Positions 18,077-27,430 of a stretch of DNA of 64,000 bases are shown in pieces. Numbering within the stretch: position 1 is the first letter of the stretch; every line of letters starts with the position of its first letter. The notes below the pieces were generated by a model. The model had not been told where the DNA came from, made no database searches, and saw only the letters and a program-made list of their open reading frames with translations. Made by a program: the position numbers and the translations under genes. The stretch is from Streptomyces californicus (lineage in GTDB: Bacteria; Actinomycetota; Actinomycetes; Streptomycetales; Streptomycetaceae). Where the stretch lies: contig NZ_JNZZ01000012.1 of NCBI RefSeq assembly GCF_000717645.1, positions 127,282-191,281 on the forward strand. The letters run 5' to 3'.

Positions 18077-19297
18077 TCACCGGAAGGCGTCGAGACCGGT
18101 GAGCGCCTTGCCCAGCACCAGCTGGTGCATCTCCACGGTCCCCTCGTAGGTGAGCACCGACTCCAGGTTCGTCGCGTGCCGCATCACCGGGTACTCCAGC
18201 GAGATCCCGTTGGCCCCCAGGATCGTGCGCGCGGTGCGGCAGATCTCGATGGCCTCCCGCACGTTGTTGAGCTTGCCGAAGCTGACCTGCTCCGGCCGGA
18301 GCGCCCCCGCGTCCATCCGGCGGCCGAGGTGGTGGGCGAGCAGGATGCCCTTGTGCAGCTCCAGCGCCATGTCCGCCAGTTTGGCCTGGGTGAGCTGGAA
18401 CCCGCCGATCGGCCGGCCGAACTGCTCCCGGCCCCGCGCGTAGTCGAGGGCCGCCTCGAAGCTGGCCCGCGCCGCGCCCATGGACCCCCAGACGATGCCG
18501 TACCGCGCGTGGCTGAGACAGCTCAGCGGGCCGCGCAGCCCCTTCGCGTCCGGCAGCACCGCGTCGGCGGGCAGCCGCACCTCGTCCATGACGAGTTCAC
18601 TGGTGACGGAGGCGCGCAGCGACCACTTGTGCCGGATCTCCGGGGCCGAGAACCCGGGGGCGTCCGTCGGCACGACGAACCCCCGGACGCCCCGGCCGTC
18701 CTCGCCCTCGTCGGTCTGCGCCCAGACGACGGCGACCCCGGCGACCGAGCCGTTGGTGATCCACATCTTGCGGCCGGTGAGGATCCAGTCCTCGCCGTCG
18801 CGCCTGGCGTACGTCCGCATCCCGGCCGGGTCGGAGCCGTGGTCGGGCTCGGTCAGCCCGAAGCATCCGATGGTCTCGCCGGCCGCCATCCCGGGCAGCC
18901 ACCGCTGCCTCTGCTCCTCGGAGCCGTAGCGGTGGATCGCGTACATGGCGAGCGAGCCCTGTACGGAGACGAGCGAGCGGATCCCGGAGTCGGCGGCCTC
19001 CAGCTCCAGGCAGGCGAGGCCGTACTGGACGGCGCTCGCCCCGGCGCAGCCGTAGCCCTCCAGGGACATGCCGAGCGCGCCCAGAGCGCCGAGTTCGCGG
19101 GCCAGCTCGCGGATGCCCGGCAGCTCGCCCTTCTCGTACCACTCGGCGATGTGCGGCAGGACGCGGTCGGCGGCCCAGGTGCGGACGGTGTCGCGGATCG
19201 CGAGGTCGTCGGGGCCGAGCAGGTCGTCGATGCCGAGGGGATCCGTGGCGTCGAACGGCGGGAGCTTCGACGGCTTCGCGGACTCGGTGCTGGACAT
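18077..19297 (-). CDS. Acyl-CoA dehydrogenase, glutaryl-CoA dehydrogenase group
   Basis: A 406-residue FAD enzyme that oxidises an acyl-CoA thioester. Landmarks are CFGLTEPDHGSDP, KMWITNG, the FAD/substrate segment GREQFGRPIGGFQLTQ, and YEGTVEMHQLVLGKALTG with the conserved catalytic Glu. Overall similarity to glutaryl-CoA dehydrogenases (DDLLGPDDLAIRDTVRTW near the N-terminus) suggests lysine or dicarboxylate breakdown. ATG 19297 has GGAGG about 8 bases upstream. Single-gene unit; no electron-transfer flavoprotein genes nearby. Confidence 0.92.
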   Translation of the reverse strand: MSSTESAKPSKLPPFDATDPLGIDDLLGPDDLAIRDTVRTWAADRVLPHIAEWYEKGELPGIRELARELGALGALGMSLEGYGCAGASAVQYGLACLELEAADSGIRSLVSVQGSLAMYAIHRYGSEEQRQRWLPGMAAGETIGCFGLTEPDHGSDPAGMRTYARRDGEDWILTGRKMWITNGSVAGVAVVWAQTDEGEDGRGVRGFVVPTDAPGFSAPEIRHKWSLRASVTSELVMDEVRLPADAVLPDAKGLRGPLSCLSHARYGIVWGSMGAARASFEAALDYARGREQFGRPIGGFQLTQAKLADMALELHKGILLAHHLGRRMDAGALRPEQVSFGKLNNVREAIEICRTARTILGANGISLEYPVMRHATNLESVLTYEGTVEMHQLVLGKALTGLDAFR

Positions 19298-19400
19298 GAG
19301 GGTGCCTCCGGCGGCTCGCACGGTGCTCGGAGGACCGGGATACGCCCCCGCCCTCCGAAAACTAGCAGTGGTAGTCAGGGCGTCGTGCTGACGTTACGGC

Positions 19401-21155
19401 TCAGTGTGCCGCTCGTCCAGAGCCGGTCGCCTCGGCCGGTTCGCGACGCGCGGGCACCTTCGGACGCGGGACCGCCCGGTCGGGTCCGGGCGTCCGGGGG
19501 CCGGGCGGCGAGGCCCCGGCCCTCTCCGCCGCGGGCTCCGCGAGAGCCGGGCCCGCCTCCGCCCCGGCCCCCTTCGCCGCGGGCTCCGCGAGGGCCGGGT
19601 CCGCCTCCTTCGCCGGGCAGTCCATGGCCCTCGGCAGCCGCAGCGCGGCCAGTGCCCCGATCAGCAGGAGACCGGCGCTGACGAGAAGGGTGATGTGGAG
19701 GCCGTCCACGAAGGCGTGCCGGGCGGTGGAGCGCAGGAGGTCGCCCGTCGGGCCGCCCAGACGCGCGGCCACCTGGTACGCCTCGCCCAGGGAGTGCGAG
19801 GCCGCCGCTCCGGCGCGGGCGGGGACCCCCTGCTCGTGGAGGGAGGCGAGGCCGGGGGCGTACGCGGCGTTCATGACGCTGCCGAGCAGCGCGATGCCGA
19901 GCCCCGCGCCGAGCTGGTAGGAGGTCTCGCCTATCGCCGCCGCGCCGCCCGCCCGCTCCGGCGGGGCGTCGCTCAGCATCGACTCGTACGCCCCGAAGAG
20001 CGTGGTCTGCAGGCCGAAGCCGAGCAGGATGAAGCCGCAGGTGAGCAGGGCGGGCCGGTCGTGCTGGCCCATCGAGGTGAGGAGCAGCACCGAGGCGGCG
20101 GTGAGGACGAAGCCCCAGCCGACCATCCGGCGCGGCCCGAGGCGACGCAGGGTGTACGAGCCGGTGGCGCCGGCCGCCATCGCCGCGAAGGTGAGCGGCA
20201 GCAGCCGCAGCCCGGTCTCCAGCGGGCTGAGCCCGAGCACCAGCTGGAGGTACTGGACGGCGATGAGCTGGAGGCCGACCAGGGCCAGCATGGCGAGCAC
20301 GATGCAGCCCACGGCGGTGGAGAACGCCGGTCGGGCGAACATCGTGACGTCGATCAGCGGGTGCCTGCGGCGCCTCTGCCGGCGCACGAAGAGGATCAGG
20401 AGCGCCAGACCGAGGGCCAGCGGTACCAGCGCGACCGGATCCAGGAGGCCCGCGCCGCCGCCCAGCCGCTTGACGCCGAGGACGACGCCGAGCACCCCGG
20501 CCGCGGCCATCAGCGCGCCCAGCACGTCCCACGGGCCGTCCTGGCCGCCGCGCGACTCGGGCAGCAGCCAGCGGGCCAGCGGCAGGATCACGGCCATCAG
20601 CGGGATGTTGATCAGGAAGACCGAGCCCCACCAGAAGTGCTCGACCAGGAAGCCGCCGACGACCGGCCCGGTGGCGGCGCCGACCGCGGCGACCGCGGTC
20701 CAGACCCCGATGGCGAGCGCCCGCTCCCGGCGGTCGGGGAAGACCTGACGCACGATCGACAGTGTGGCGGGCATGATCATCGCGCCGCCGACGCCGAGCA
20801 GCGCGCGGGCCGCTATCAGGACGGACGGTGAGTCCGCCGTCGTGGCGATCGCGGACGCCACGCCGAACAGCGCGTAGCCGATGAGCAGCACACGGCGTCT
20901 GCCGACCCGGTCACCCAGGGTGCCGAAGAGGATGAGGAGCGAGGCGCAGACCAGGGGGTAGGCGTCGACGATCCACAGGAGGGCGGTGCCGCTCGGGCGG
21001 AGGTCCTCGGTGAGGGAGGGGACGGCGACGTGGAGCACGGTCGCGTCCAGCGCGACGACCAGGAGGCTGAGGCAGAGGACCACGAGGACGACCCAGCGGT
21101 TGGCGCCGTCGGCGGCCCGGCGCAGTCGGCCACCGGCCGTGGTCGTCCCGGACAT
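19401..21155 (-). CDS. MFS drug exporter, DHA2 (14-helix) family
   Basis: A 584-residue multidrug-type exporter. Motif A appears as GTLGDRVGRRRVLLIG, motif C-like segments as GVGGAMIMPATLSIV and GPVVGGFLVEHFWW, which fits the DHA2 family of proton-coupled antiporters. A Pro/Ala/Glu-rich cytoplasmic tail of about 80 residues contains two near copies of PALAEPAA(K/E). ATG 21155 has GGGAGG upstream. No adjacent TetR-type regulator is seen. Substrate unknown. Confidence 0.92.
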   Translation of the reverse strand: MSGTTTAGGRLRRAADGANRWVVLVVLCLSLLVVALDATVLHVAVPSLTEDLRPSGTALLWIVDAYPLVCASLLILFGTLGDRVGRRRVLLIGYALFGVASAIATTADSPSVLIAARALLGVGGAMIMPATLSIVRQVFPDRRERALAIGVWTAVAAVGAATGPVVGGFLVEHFWWGSVFLINIPLMAVILPLARWLLPESRGGQDGPWDVLGALMAAAGVLGVVLGVKRLGGGAGLLDPVALVPLALGLALLILFVRRQRRRRHPLIDVTMFARPAFSTAVGCIVLAMLALVGLQLIAVQYLQLVLGLSPLETGLRLLPLTFAAMAAGATGSYTLRRLGPRRMVGWGFVLTAASVLLLTSMGQHDRPALLTCGFILLGFGLQTTLFGAYESMLSDAPPERAGGAAAIGETSYQLGAGLGIALLGSVMNAAYAPGLASLHEQGVPARAGAAASHSLGEAYQVAARLGGPTGDLLRSTARHAFVDGLHITLLVSAGLLLIGALAALRLPRAMDCPAKEADPALAEPAAKGAGAEAGPALAEPAAERAGASPPGPRTPGPDRAVPRPKVPARREPAEATGSGRAAH

Positions 21156-21688
21156 CTGCCTACCTCCCGATGAGTCCTCGCGCTCGGCGGGCCGGCGGCG
21201 ACGCGGGGTGCGCGTCCCTCGGGCCCGGCATCGACGGGCGAGTGAAGCGTCAGCGTACGCGAGTTCGGTGAGGTCACACGTGGTCCACGTCATACCCCGG
21301 CCCGCCGCACAGTGTGGCGTACGCCATTTCGCGGCCGGCCGGGGGCTCCCCTCCGCAGGCGTGCGGAGGCCCGTCCCGGCGAGGCCCCACCGAGGGTCCG
21401 CCGGGGTCCCCGCCGGTGCACACGGACGGCAGTGAGGCCCGGGGCGGCCTCCCCCGAATGGCGGTATCAATTGCCGGGGATTCGGCTGCGGTTATTTTTT
21501 CGAGAGATCAAACACGCGGCCGAACGGAACCGGCGGGCAATCCTTCGGGCAATAGGGCCCACGGTCCCGGTGATTGTTCTCCGGGGCCGGAAAAGGGCGC
21601 CTCTCTGAGACGAAGTCCACATCACATCGTCATCACAAAGCGGCCGGTTCGGCCTGCTCCCACACTCACTCGCTGTAACGTCGATTGG
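21156..21688. other. Divergent intergenic region, 533 bases
   Basis: Between the MFS gene (minus) and the PAP2 gene (plus). No gene or RNA is evident. Near the plus gene TAACGT (21676-21681) stands 7 bases before the GTG start, a likely -10 box of a leaderless transcript. The centre (21480-21560) is locally AT-richer (GGTTATTTTTTCGAGAG), which may mark promoters. Confidence 0.45.
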
Positions 21689-22720
21689 GTGCGTACCGAC
21701 ATCTTTGCCCGGCTGGACCGGGAGCCGGAACCGCCGAAGATAGAGGCACCGCGGATGAGCCGTCACCGCATCGCCCTCTTCGGCGGGACGCTGGCGTTCT
21801 ACGTCGCCATCGTCTGGGCGGTGCTGATCACCTCCTGGCTGGTGGCCCTGGACTGGAAGGTCATGCTGTTCCGGCCCTACCAGCAATGGCCGGAGCTGCA
21901 CGCCTTCCTCGACTACTACGTCGTGCTCGGTCAGCGCGGCCCCACCGCCGTCATGGTCGCCTGCTGGCTGGGCTGGCGCTCCTGGCGGCAGCACACCCTG
22001 CGGCCGCTGCTGGTCCTCGGCACGTCGCTGCTGCTGCTCAACGTGACGGTGGGCGCGGTCAAGCTGGGGCTCGGGCGGCTCGGCCCGCATTACGCGACGC
22101 AGATCGGCTCGGCGGAGATGTTCGCCGGCGGCGATATATTTCCCTCCGGGCACACCGCGAACGCCGTGGTGACCTGGGGAATCCTCGCCTATCTGGCCAC
22201 CACGCCCCGTGCCCGGCGCTATCTGTCGGCCGTCTCCGCGACGGTCTCGCTCGGCGTCGGCCTGACCACGGTCTACATCGGTACGCACTGGCTCAGCGAC
22301 GTCCTGCTGGGATGGGCGGCCGGACTGCTCATCCTGCTGGCGCTGCCGTGGTTCGAGCCGCTGATCGCCCGGGCCGAGATGTGGATTTTCGCGATGCGCG
22401 AGCGGGGGCGGGAGCGGTGGCGCGAGCGGCGCGGCGGGGCCCGCCCGGCGTCCGCGCCCGGCCGCGGACCGCAGCCGGTGCTCCTGCCGCAGTCGATGGC
22501 GACCGACGGCCCGGCCGCCGAGGCCGTGGCGACCGCCGCTCCGGGGCCGGTCCTGCCCGCCGGACACGCGGGAACGGCCCTCCGGGCGCGGGCCCACACC
22601 GGGCACCCCGCGCGGCCGGGCGGTATGCCGGTCGCCCCGGCCGGGGTCCGGCGTCCGCCGCCGCACAACGACCGGGGACCGCGCGCCGGCAGCCCGGCGC
22701 GCCCGATGACCGGCGGCTGA
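21689..22720 (+). CDS. PAP2-family membrane phosphatase
   Basis: A 343-residue membrane protein with six predicted helices and a Pro/Ala/Gly-rich cytoplasmic tail of about 110 residues. PAP2 motif 2 is FPSGHTANAV and motif 3 is GTHWLSDVLLGW; motif 1 is imperfect (KLGLGRLGP). Such enzymes remove phosphate from lipid phosphates, for example phosphatidate or polyprenyl diphosphate, at the outer membrane face. The start is taken as GTG 21689, 7 bases after a TAACGT -10 box, suggesting a leaderless mRNA; ATG 21755 is an alternative. Transcription ends in a 64-base perfect palindrome. Confidence 0.9.
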   Translation: MRTDIFARLDREPEPPKIEAPRMSRHRIALFGGTLAFYVAIVWAVLITSWLVALDWKVMLFRPYQQWPELHAFLDYYVVLGQRGPTAVMVACWLGWRSWRQHTLRPLLVLGTSLLLLNVTVGAVKLGLGRLGPHYATQIGSAEMFAGGDIFPSGHTANAVVTWGILAYLATTPRARRYLSAVSATVSLGVGLTTVYIGTHWLSDVLLGWAAGLLILLALPWFEPLIARAEMWIFAMRERGRERWRERRGGARPASAPGRGPQPVLLPQSMATDGPAAEAVATAAPGPVLPAGHAGTALRARAHTGHPARPGGMPVAPAGVRRPPPHNDRGPRAGSPARPMTGG

Positions 22721-22728
22721 TCCGGCCG

Positions 22729-22792
22729 CAGGCCCCCTTGTACGTCGAAGGCCCCCACCGCGGTGGGGGCCTTCGACGTACAAGGGGGCCTG
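22729..22792. terminator. 64-base perfect palindrome, two-way terminator
   Basis: Two 32-base arms meet with no loop at 22760/22761 and match at every position. It lies between the convergent PAP2 gene (stop 22720) and the I78 inhibitor gene (stop 22796), so it can end transcripts from both sides. Confidence 0.85.
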
Positions 22793-22795
22793 GAC

Positions 22796-23011
22796 TCAGC
22801 CCGGCCAGCAGCGCGTCACGGCGCCGTCCTCGACCTGGAAGTTGATGCGGCCGTGCCGGAACTCCATGGTGAGGAACGTGCCCGGCGGGACCGCCCGGAC
22901 CGTGTCCCAGCCGCGGCTCCTGGCCTGCTGTTCGGCCGCGTCGGCGGCGAGGCCGACGTACGCCTCGGTGTCGTCGTCCGGCTGTGCGGGAGGGGTCGGT
23001 TGAGATGCCAT
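22796..23011 (-). CDS. I78-family peptidase inhibitor
   Basis: A 71-residue protein, ATG 23011. Its core, AEQQARSRGWDTVRAVPPGT followed by LTMEFRHGRINFQVED, fits the potato-inhibitor-like I78 family, small inhibitors of serine proteases. There is no signal peptide, so it would act in the cytoplasm or be exported by another way. A streptogrisin gene lies 17 kb away, but no link is shown. Ends 4 bases from the two-way terminator. Confidence 0.82.
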   Translation of the reverse strand: MASQPTPPAQPDDDTEAYVGLAADAAEQQARSRGWDTVRAVPPGTFLTMEFRHGRINFQVEDGAVTRCWPG

Positions 23012-23395
23012 GCCTTCACCGTAGGCGGCCCCGGACCATGACGGAAGGCCGGGCCGGACGGGTCCGCCATCGCATCTCCACGTGCCGCGCCGGTCACGCT
23101 TGTGTCACAAGATCCCCACACCGATATACGCCATTCCGCCCGCCGCGACAGGCCGATCCGGGGAAGCCGCGCGCAATAGCCATCCATTCCGTCCATCCGC
23201 CCGAAAAGATGTTCGCCACCTTGCGAAAACAGGGACATGACCTGCTTCTTTTCCCGCTCCGCCGGGCGGTCGGCGAATGACCGGTACGGCCGGATTTTCC
23301 GCCCTCTCAAGCCCCCCTTTCCTTTCTCCACGCTTTCCCCACATACCGGGTGGACGCGACGGCGGGTGTTCGAGCCCACACCACACCCCGTCTTC
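23012..23395. other. Intergenic region, 384 bases
   Basis: Between the I78 gene and the next minus-strand gene. It should hold the I78 promoter (minus strand, around 23040-23110). The centre (23200-23340) is comparatively AT-rich with CCTTTCCTTTCTCC runs. No gene, hairpin or repeat of note. Confidence 0.4.
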
Positions 23396-24226
23396 TCAGC
23401 GGCCCGCCGGTGCGGGTTCCAGCCGGAGGCAGAAGTCGTTGTCGGCGGAGTAACACGGGGTGGCGAGCACTCCGGGGGCGGCCGGGAAGCCGGGGTAGAC
23501 GAAGGACGTGTGGCGGGACCACACGTCGTCGAGGATCCGGGAGATCCGCACCCCCTTCGCGCCCGCCGCCGGGACCAGCCACAGCTGCCAGAGCTGCGCC
23601 TCGGGCACCGGCCCGGCGGCCGGCGGGGCGTAGGGCAGGGTGAACGTGAAGGAGCCCGCGGACCCGGCGGCCGGGGTGAGGGGAACGGTGTGGGTCCGGG
23701 CGGGGTCCCCCGGCAGCCGTGCCTCCACCGCGGCGCCCTCCCCCGCGGTGGCCCCGTACAGCAAGCCCTCGACCGTCATGCCGTCCGGACCGGCGAGGAC
23801 GGCCCCCGCCTCGGCGTGCGGGGCGCGGACCCAGCAGCGCAGGGCGAGCCGGCCGTCGACGGTCGGGTACGGCACCCGGGTGCTGACGCCCGGAGCCCCG
23901 GTGTCCGGGCTACGGTCGACGAGGGCCCTCAGGTCCCGCAGCCCCGGCTCCAGGGCCCGGGTCCCCTCGACCCCCCGCTCCTCGACGTAGGCGTCCCAGC
24001 GCCCCTCGGCCAGCCGTGTCGAGGCCGGGAGCACCGCGCGCAGCCGCCCGGGGCCAAAGTCGCCGAGCGGTATGCGCACCGTGCCGCCGGGCTTGGCGCC
24101 CGCCGCGCCCCGGCGGCGCAGGAGCAGCGTGGACGCGGGCGCGGCGGCGACCGGGCCGGTCAGGACGAAGGTAAGCGTTCCGGCCGGATCGGCGGCGCAG
24201 TCGGCCCGTACGGCGGTGGTGCTCAT
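23396..24226 (-). CDS. Hypothetical protein coupled to a glycosyltransferase
   Basis: A 276-residue protein with no membrane helix, rich in Ala, Pro and Gly, built of beta-type segments such as GTLTFVLTGPV and ALRCWVRAPHAEAG. ATG 24226 overlaps the stop of the glycosyltransferase gene by 4 bases, so the two proteins are made together. It resembles accessory domains found next to teichoic-acid and polysaccharide transferases in Streptomyces, but I cannot name a family. Function unknown; a carbohydrate-related partner role is inferred from coupling. Confidence 0.78.
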   Translation of the reverse strand: MSTTAVRADCAADPAGTLTFVLTGPVAAAPASTLLLRRRGAAGAKPGGTVRIPLGDFGPGRLRAVLPASTRLAEGRWDAYVEERGVEGTRALEPGLRDLRALVDRSPDTGAPGVSTRVPYPTVDGRLALRCWVRAPHAEAGAVLAGPDGMTVEGLLYGATAGEGAAVEARLPGDPARTHTVPLTPAAGSAGSFTFTLPYAPPAAGPVPEAQLWQLWLVPAAGAKGVRISRILDDVWSRHTSFVYPGFPAAPGVLATPCYSADNDFCLRLEPAPAGR

Positions 24227-25506
24227 GAGGTCCTCCCCTTGCGGAGTACGTCGGCGGCCTTGTAGCGCAGGGCGTACGCTCCGTCGAGGACACCGCCCCG
24301 GGTGCGGTGCAGCGCGGTGCGCAGGGCGCCGTGCCCGCGCCCCTGGGCGCCGCGGGCGACGAGCTCGGAGAACAGGCTCTCGTGGCGCTCGGCGATCCTC
24401 GCCGGGTCGAAGCGGGCCGAGGCGGTCAGCGCGGCGGCGCCCATCCGGTGGCGCAGGTCGTCGTCCTCGATCAGCTGGAGCAGCGCGGCGGCGATCGCGT
24501 CCGGGTCGCCGACCGGGACGAGCCGGCCGTCGACGCCGTCCTCGACGATCTCGGCCGGTCCGTGCGGGCAGTCGGTGGCGACGACCGGCAGGCCGCCGCG
24601 CATCGCCTCGACGATGGTCATGCCGAAGGACTCGCGGTCCGAGGTGACGGCGGCGATCGACCCCTTGGGCCACTCGGCCTCCATCGGGTTGGCCGATCCC
24701 ATCAGGAAGACGTGGTTGTGCAGGCCGAGCTCGTCGACGAGGGAGTGCAGCGCGGCCCGTTCGTCACCGGTCGCGTCGCCGCCGCCGTAGATGCGCAGCC
24801 GCCAGTCGGGGCGGGCCGCGGAGACCTGGGCGAAAGCGCGCACCAGCAGGTCGTACCGCTTGACGCGGTGCAGCCGGCCCGCCGCGACGACCCACTTCAG
24901 GTCGCCGTCCGCGGGCGGGCAGGCGGGCTCGGGAACGGCGTTGGGGACGGCCTCGATCCGCACGCCCGGAAGCTTCAGCCGGGCGCGGTAGTCGTCGGCG
25001 TCGGCGCGGGTGACGGTGGTGAGCGCGTCGAGCATCGTGTAGCGGTGGGCGATCTCGCGGCGCAGCCGGTAGCCGTGGCTGTCGAGGGTCAGGTGCTCCT
25101 GCCCGACGCGCACCGGTCCGCGCCGGGTCTGCCGGCTGATCTGGACGTTGAGGCCGGGCCGGGTGCCGACGACGACGTCCGCCTCGGTGGTGCGCAGGTG
25201 CGCGGCGATACGGGCGTCGGTGAGGCGGCTGTACTGCTTGTGCCGGCTGTCGCCGCGCGGGAAGACCGTGGCGGGCCGGGCGTGGTCGGGGTCGCCGCCG
25301 TCGTAGGTCGCGCTCTTCTTCCGCAGATCGACGAGGTGGCGCAGCGTCACACCCTCGGGCGCGCCGAGGACGGGGGCGTCCCGGTGCCGGAAGACCGACA
25401 CGATCTCGACGTCGTGCCGCTCCGCGAGCGTACGGGCGAGCGTGAACGTCGTCCGGATGGTCCCCCCGATTCCGTAGGCATTGTGCAGAAGGAAAGAAAT
25501 ATGCAT
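24223..25506 (-). CDS. GT4-family glycosyltransferase
   Basis: A 427-residue GT-B glycosyltransferase. The N-terminal half has YGIGGTIRTTFTLARTLAE, the acceptor-side Gly-rich loop; the donor half has VVAAGRLHRVKRYDLLVRAF and ESFGMTIVEAMRGGLPVVAT, the E-x7-E motif of GT4. Nucleotide-sugar donor and acceptor are not known. ATG 25506; the ribosome site is weak. First gene of a two-gene unit with the hypothetical protein at 23396. Confidence 0.9.
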   Translation of the reverse strand: MHISFLLHNAYGIGGTIRTTFTLARTLAERHDVEIVSVFRHRDAPVLGAPEGVTLRHLVDLRKKSATYDGGDPDHARPATVFPRGDSRHKQYSRLTDARIAAHLRTTEADVVVGTRPGLNVQISRQTRRGPVRVGQEHLTLDSHGYRLRREIAHRYTMLDALTTVTRADADDYRARLKLPGVRIEAVPNAVPEPACPPADGDLKWVVAAGRLHRVKRYDLLVRAFAQVSAARPDWRLRIYGGGDATGDERAALHSLVDELGLHNHVFLMGSANPMEAEWPKGSIAAVTSDRESFGMTIVEAMRGGLPVVATDCPHGPAEIVEDGVDGRLVPVGDPDAIAAALLQLIEDDDLRHRMGAAALTASARFDPARIAERHESLFSELVARGAQGRGHGALRTALHRTRGGVLDGAYALRYKAADVLRKGRTS

Positions 25507-26077
25507 GGTGTCGCTTTTTCCCCTGTCGACCGACCTTGTCATGGCGGCGCTTCCCGGCGGATTCTCCGTCCGAAATGCACCGGGAAATCCCGGGGCTTCC
25601 GCGCATGCGCGCGCGGTGTCCCCGTTCCGCCGCCGGACCGCCACTGACCTGCGGGTTCCGGAACGATGAAATCCGGTTGCCGGTGACACCCGAAAATAAC
25701 GGGACCGCGCGCGCAGGCCGTCGTGGTAGTGAGCGGGTCGCCTACCCGCCACCCGTTCGCCGACACTTCCCCCGTGCTTGACGTAGGAAAATGCCGGGAG
25801 GTTGCCCGCGCTTCCCGAAAAAGATTCCCCACCGCCCGCCCGGGCCGCCCGCCGACCGGCCCGGAGCCCCGCTGAGGCCGCCCGCCGACCGGTCCGGGCC
25901 CGGTTCCGGCCGGTGGAGGACCGGCAGGTGTCGACAGCTCTCTACGACGATGTATCGATCCCGGCCGGTCTTTTCGCACTTCCGTCCGCCCCGTGCGTGA
26001 CCCCTTCCACGAACCGGCGTTGTCCTTGGTAAGGGCCGGGAACCACCCGGCCCGCGCACCGAGTTCGAGGAGCCCCC
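25507..26077. other. Divergent intergenic region with a 17-base direct repeat
   Basis: A 571-base gap between the glycosyltransferase (minus) and the gene at 26078 (plus). GGCCGCCCGCCGACCGG occurs at 25843-25859 and again at 25876-25892, 33 bases apart, which may be operator sites or a chance GC repeat. No gene is convincing. The plus promoter may involve TTGTCC near 26024. Confidence 0.45.
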
Positions 26078-26860
26078 GTGCCGCGCATGCTCGACGTCAG
26101 CCAGGACGTACGCGCCGAGATCGGCGACGACGAAGCCGACCGGCTGCTCGTCGGCGACAACGCCCCGGGCAGTTACGACTGCACCTCCTGCCGGACCCCC
26201 GGCGACTCCGACCAGGAGCGCACCAGCACGGTGCTGTTCGTCGGCGACGAGACCGCCGTCCTCGCCTTCGCCCACGCGACGTGCATCCCCTCGCAGGTCG
26301 TCAGGGTGGCCGAGGACCAGCTCCAGGGCGCGGTGCGCAGCATCACCGGCAGCGAGCGGAACAACACGGAGGGGCTCATGCCCGAACAGGCCGTCCTCGG
26401 CATCACCAGCGGACTCGTGCTCATCGAGGACGATCTGCGCCCGGCGCTGGTCGTCGAACCGACCGGACCGGTCGCCCGGCCCGGCACCGACGGGAGCGGG
26501 GGCGACGAGTTCCTCCAGCTCCTGCTGGAGCAGGGCTTCCGCCCGGCCCCCGACATGAACCGGCTGCCGGAGGTCCTGCCCGGCTGGTCCGTGCTGCTGG
26601 CGGTGGGCCGGCTCCACGCGGTGCTGCAGCCGAGCGCCGGCGGCGGCAACCCGGTCGCCTGGTGGCAGGCCCACCAGCCGCTCCAGGTGACCGAGGGCTG
26701 GCGGGCCGCGGTCAACAAGTCGCAGCAGGTCCTCGTCTTCGCCGCCCCGGCCGGCACCATCGGCCAGCAGCCGCGCGAGGACCTGCTGCGGGACGCCCTG
26801 GAGAAGGCCGCGGCCAACGGGGTCCTGGTCGCCGCGGCGATGCCGCTGGCCGGGACCTGA
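26078..26860 (+). CDS. Conserved hypothetical protein
   Basis: A 260-residue soluble protein, GTG 26078 with GAGGAG upstream. It contains a possible metal-type pair (YDCTSCRTPGD) and a later HATCIP, then a hydrophobic domain with VLLAVGRLHAVLQPSAGGGNP and a C-terminal helix (LLRDALEKAAANGVLVAAAM). I do not recognise a family. By gene order it matches a conserved Streptomyces gene near SCO1757. It is followed by another small gene on the same strand 2 bases later. Confidence 0.8.
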   Translation: MPRMLDVSQDVRAEIGDDEADRLLVGDNAPGSYDCTSCRTPGDSDQERTSTVLFVGDETAVLAFAHATCIPSQVVRVAEDQLQGAVRSITGSERNNTEGLMPEQAVLGITSGLVLIEDDLRPALVVEPTGPVARPGTDGSGGDEFLQLLLEQGFRPAPDMNRLPEVLPGWSVLLAVGRLHAVLQPSAGGGNPVAWWQAHQPLQVTEGWRAAVNKSQQVLVFAAPAGTIGQQPREDLLRDALEKAAANGVLVAAAMPLAGT

Positions 26861-26862
26861 GC

Positions 26863-27333
26863 ATGTCCGCCCCGCTCGGGCGCTCCCGTCGTGCGGCGTT
26901 TTCTCCGGCGCGGCCGCATCCGACGGGCGACGAGGTCGTTGGCACCTACGTGCACTCATACGACTCCCCTCGCCAGCATCAGAGTCAGATTCCCGCCATG
27001 CGTCCCGCGCAGGATCCGTCGGGGGGCGTGTCCCCCACGCCGATCTACGACGCGCTGTACTCCGAGTACCGGCGCTCGTTCCGGGCCTTGCCGGGCGATC
27101 GGAGCGGCGAGGAGAACCTCTCCTTCCCGGCGTTCAGCGCGGGCTTCTTCGCCACCAGGGCCCCGCTGGGCGGCTATCCGGGCCACGACGGCCGGGGCGG
27201 AAGCGGCAGCGGCGGCGGCGGCGGGCAGAGCCAGCACACCGGCGGCATCGGCTCCTGGCAGCGGGTCGGGCGGCACGCGGGGCGCCCCCGCCCCGCCGCC
27301 CTGCCCCCCGGTTCCGGCCCCCGGGACTCCTGA
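26863..27333 (+). CDS. Small hypothetical protein with Gly-rich tail
   Basis: From ATG 26863 it would encode 156 residues; translation may instead begin further in, at GTG near 26938 or ATG 26998 (MRPAQDPSGG). The segment SPTPIYDALYSEYRRSFRALPGD is well formed and typical of short Streptomyces proteins of unknown role; the C-terminal half is a Gly/Ser/Arg-rich run. A long two-way terminator begins 30 bases after the stop. Coding potential is likely but start and function are uncertain. Confidence 0.6.
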   Translation: MSAPLGRSRRAAFSPARPHPTGDEVVGTYVHSYDSPRQHQSQIPAMRPAQDPSGGVSPTPIYDALYSEYRRSFRALPGDRSGEENLSFPAFSAGFFATRAPLGGYPGHDGRGGSGSGGGGGQSQHTGGIGSWQRVGRHAGRPRPAALPPGSGPRDS

Positions 27334-27362
27334 GACCCGCCCCGGAACCCGACGGGCACGGA

Positions 27363-27425
27363 CCGTACGACGAAGCCCCGGACCGCTCGCTCCGTGCGAG
27401 AGCGGTCCGGGGCTTCGTCGTACGG
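27363..27425. terminator. 26-bp stem two-way terminator
   Basis: Arms 27363-27388 and 27400-27425 are perfect inverse copies with an 11-base loop. It stands between the plus-strand gene ending 27333 and der, whose stop is at 27431, and can end transcription in both directions. Confidence 0.85.
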
Positions 27426-27430
27426 CCGGG

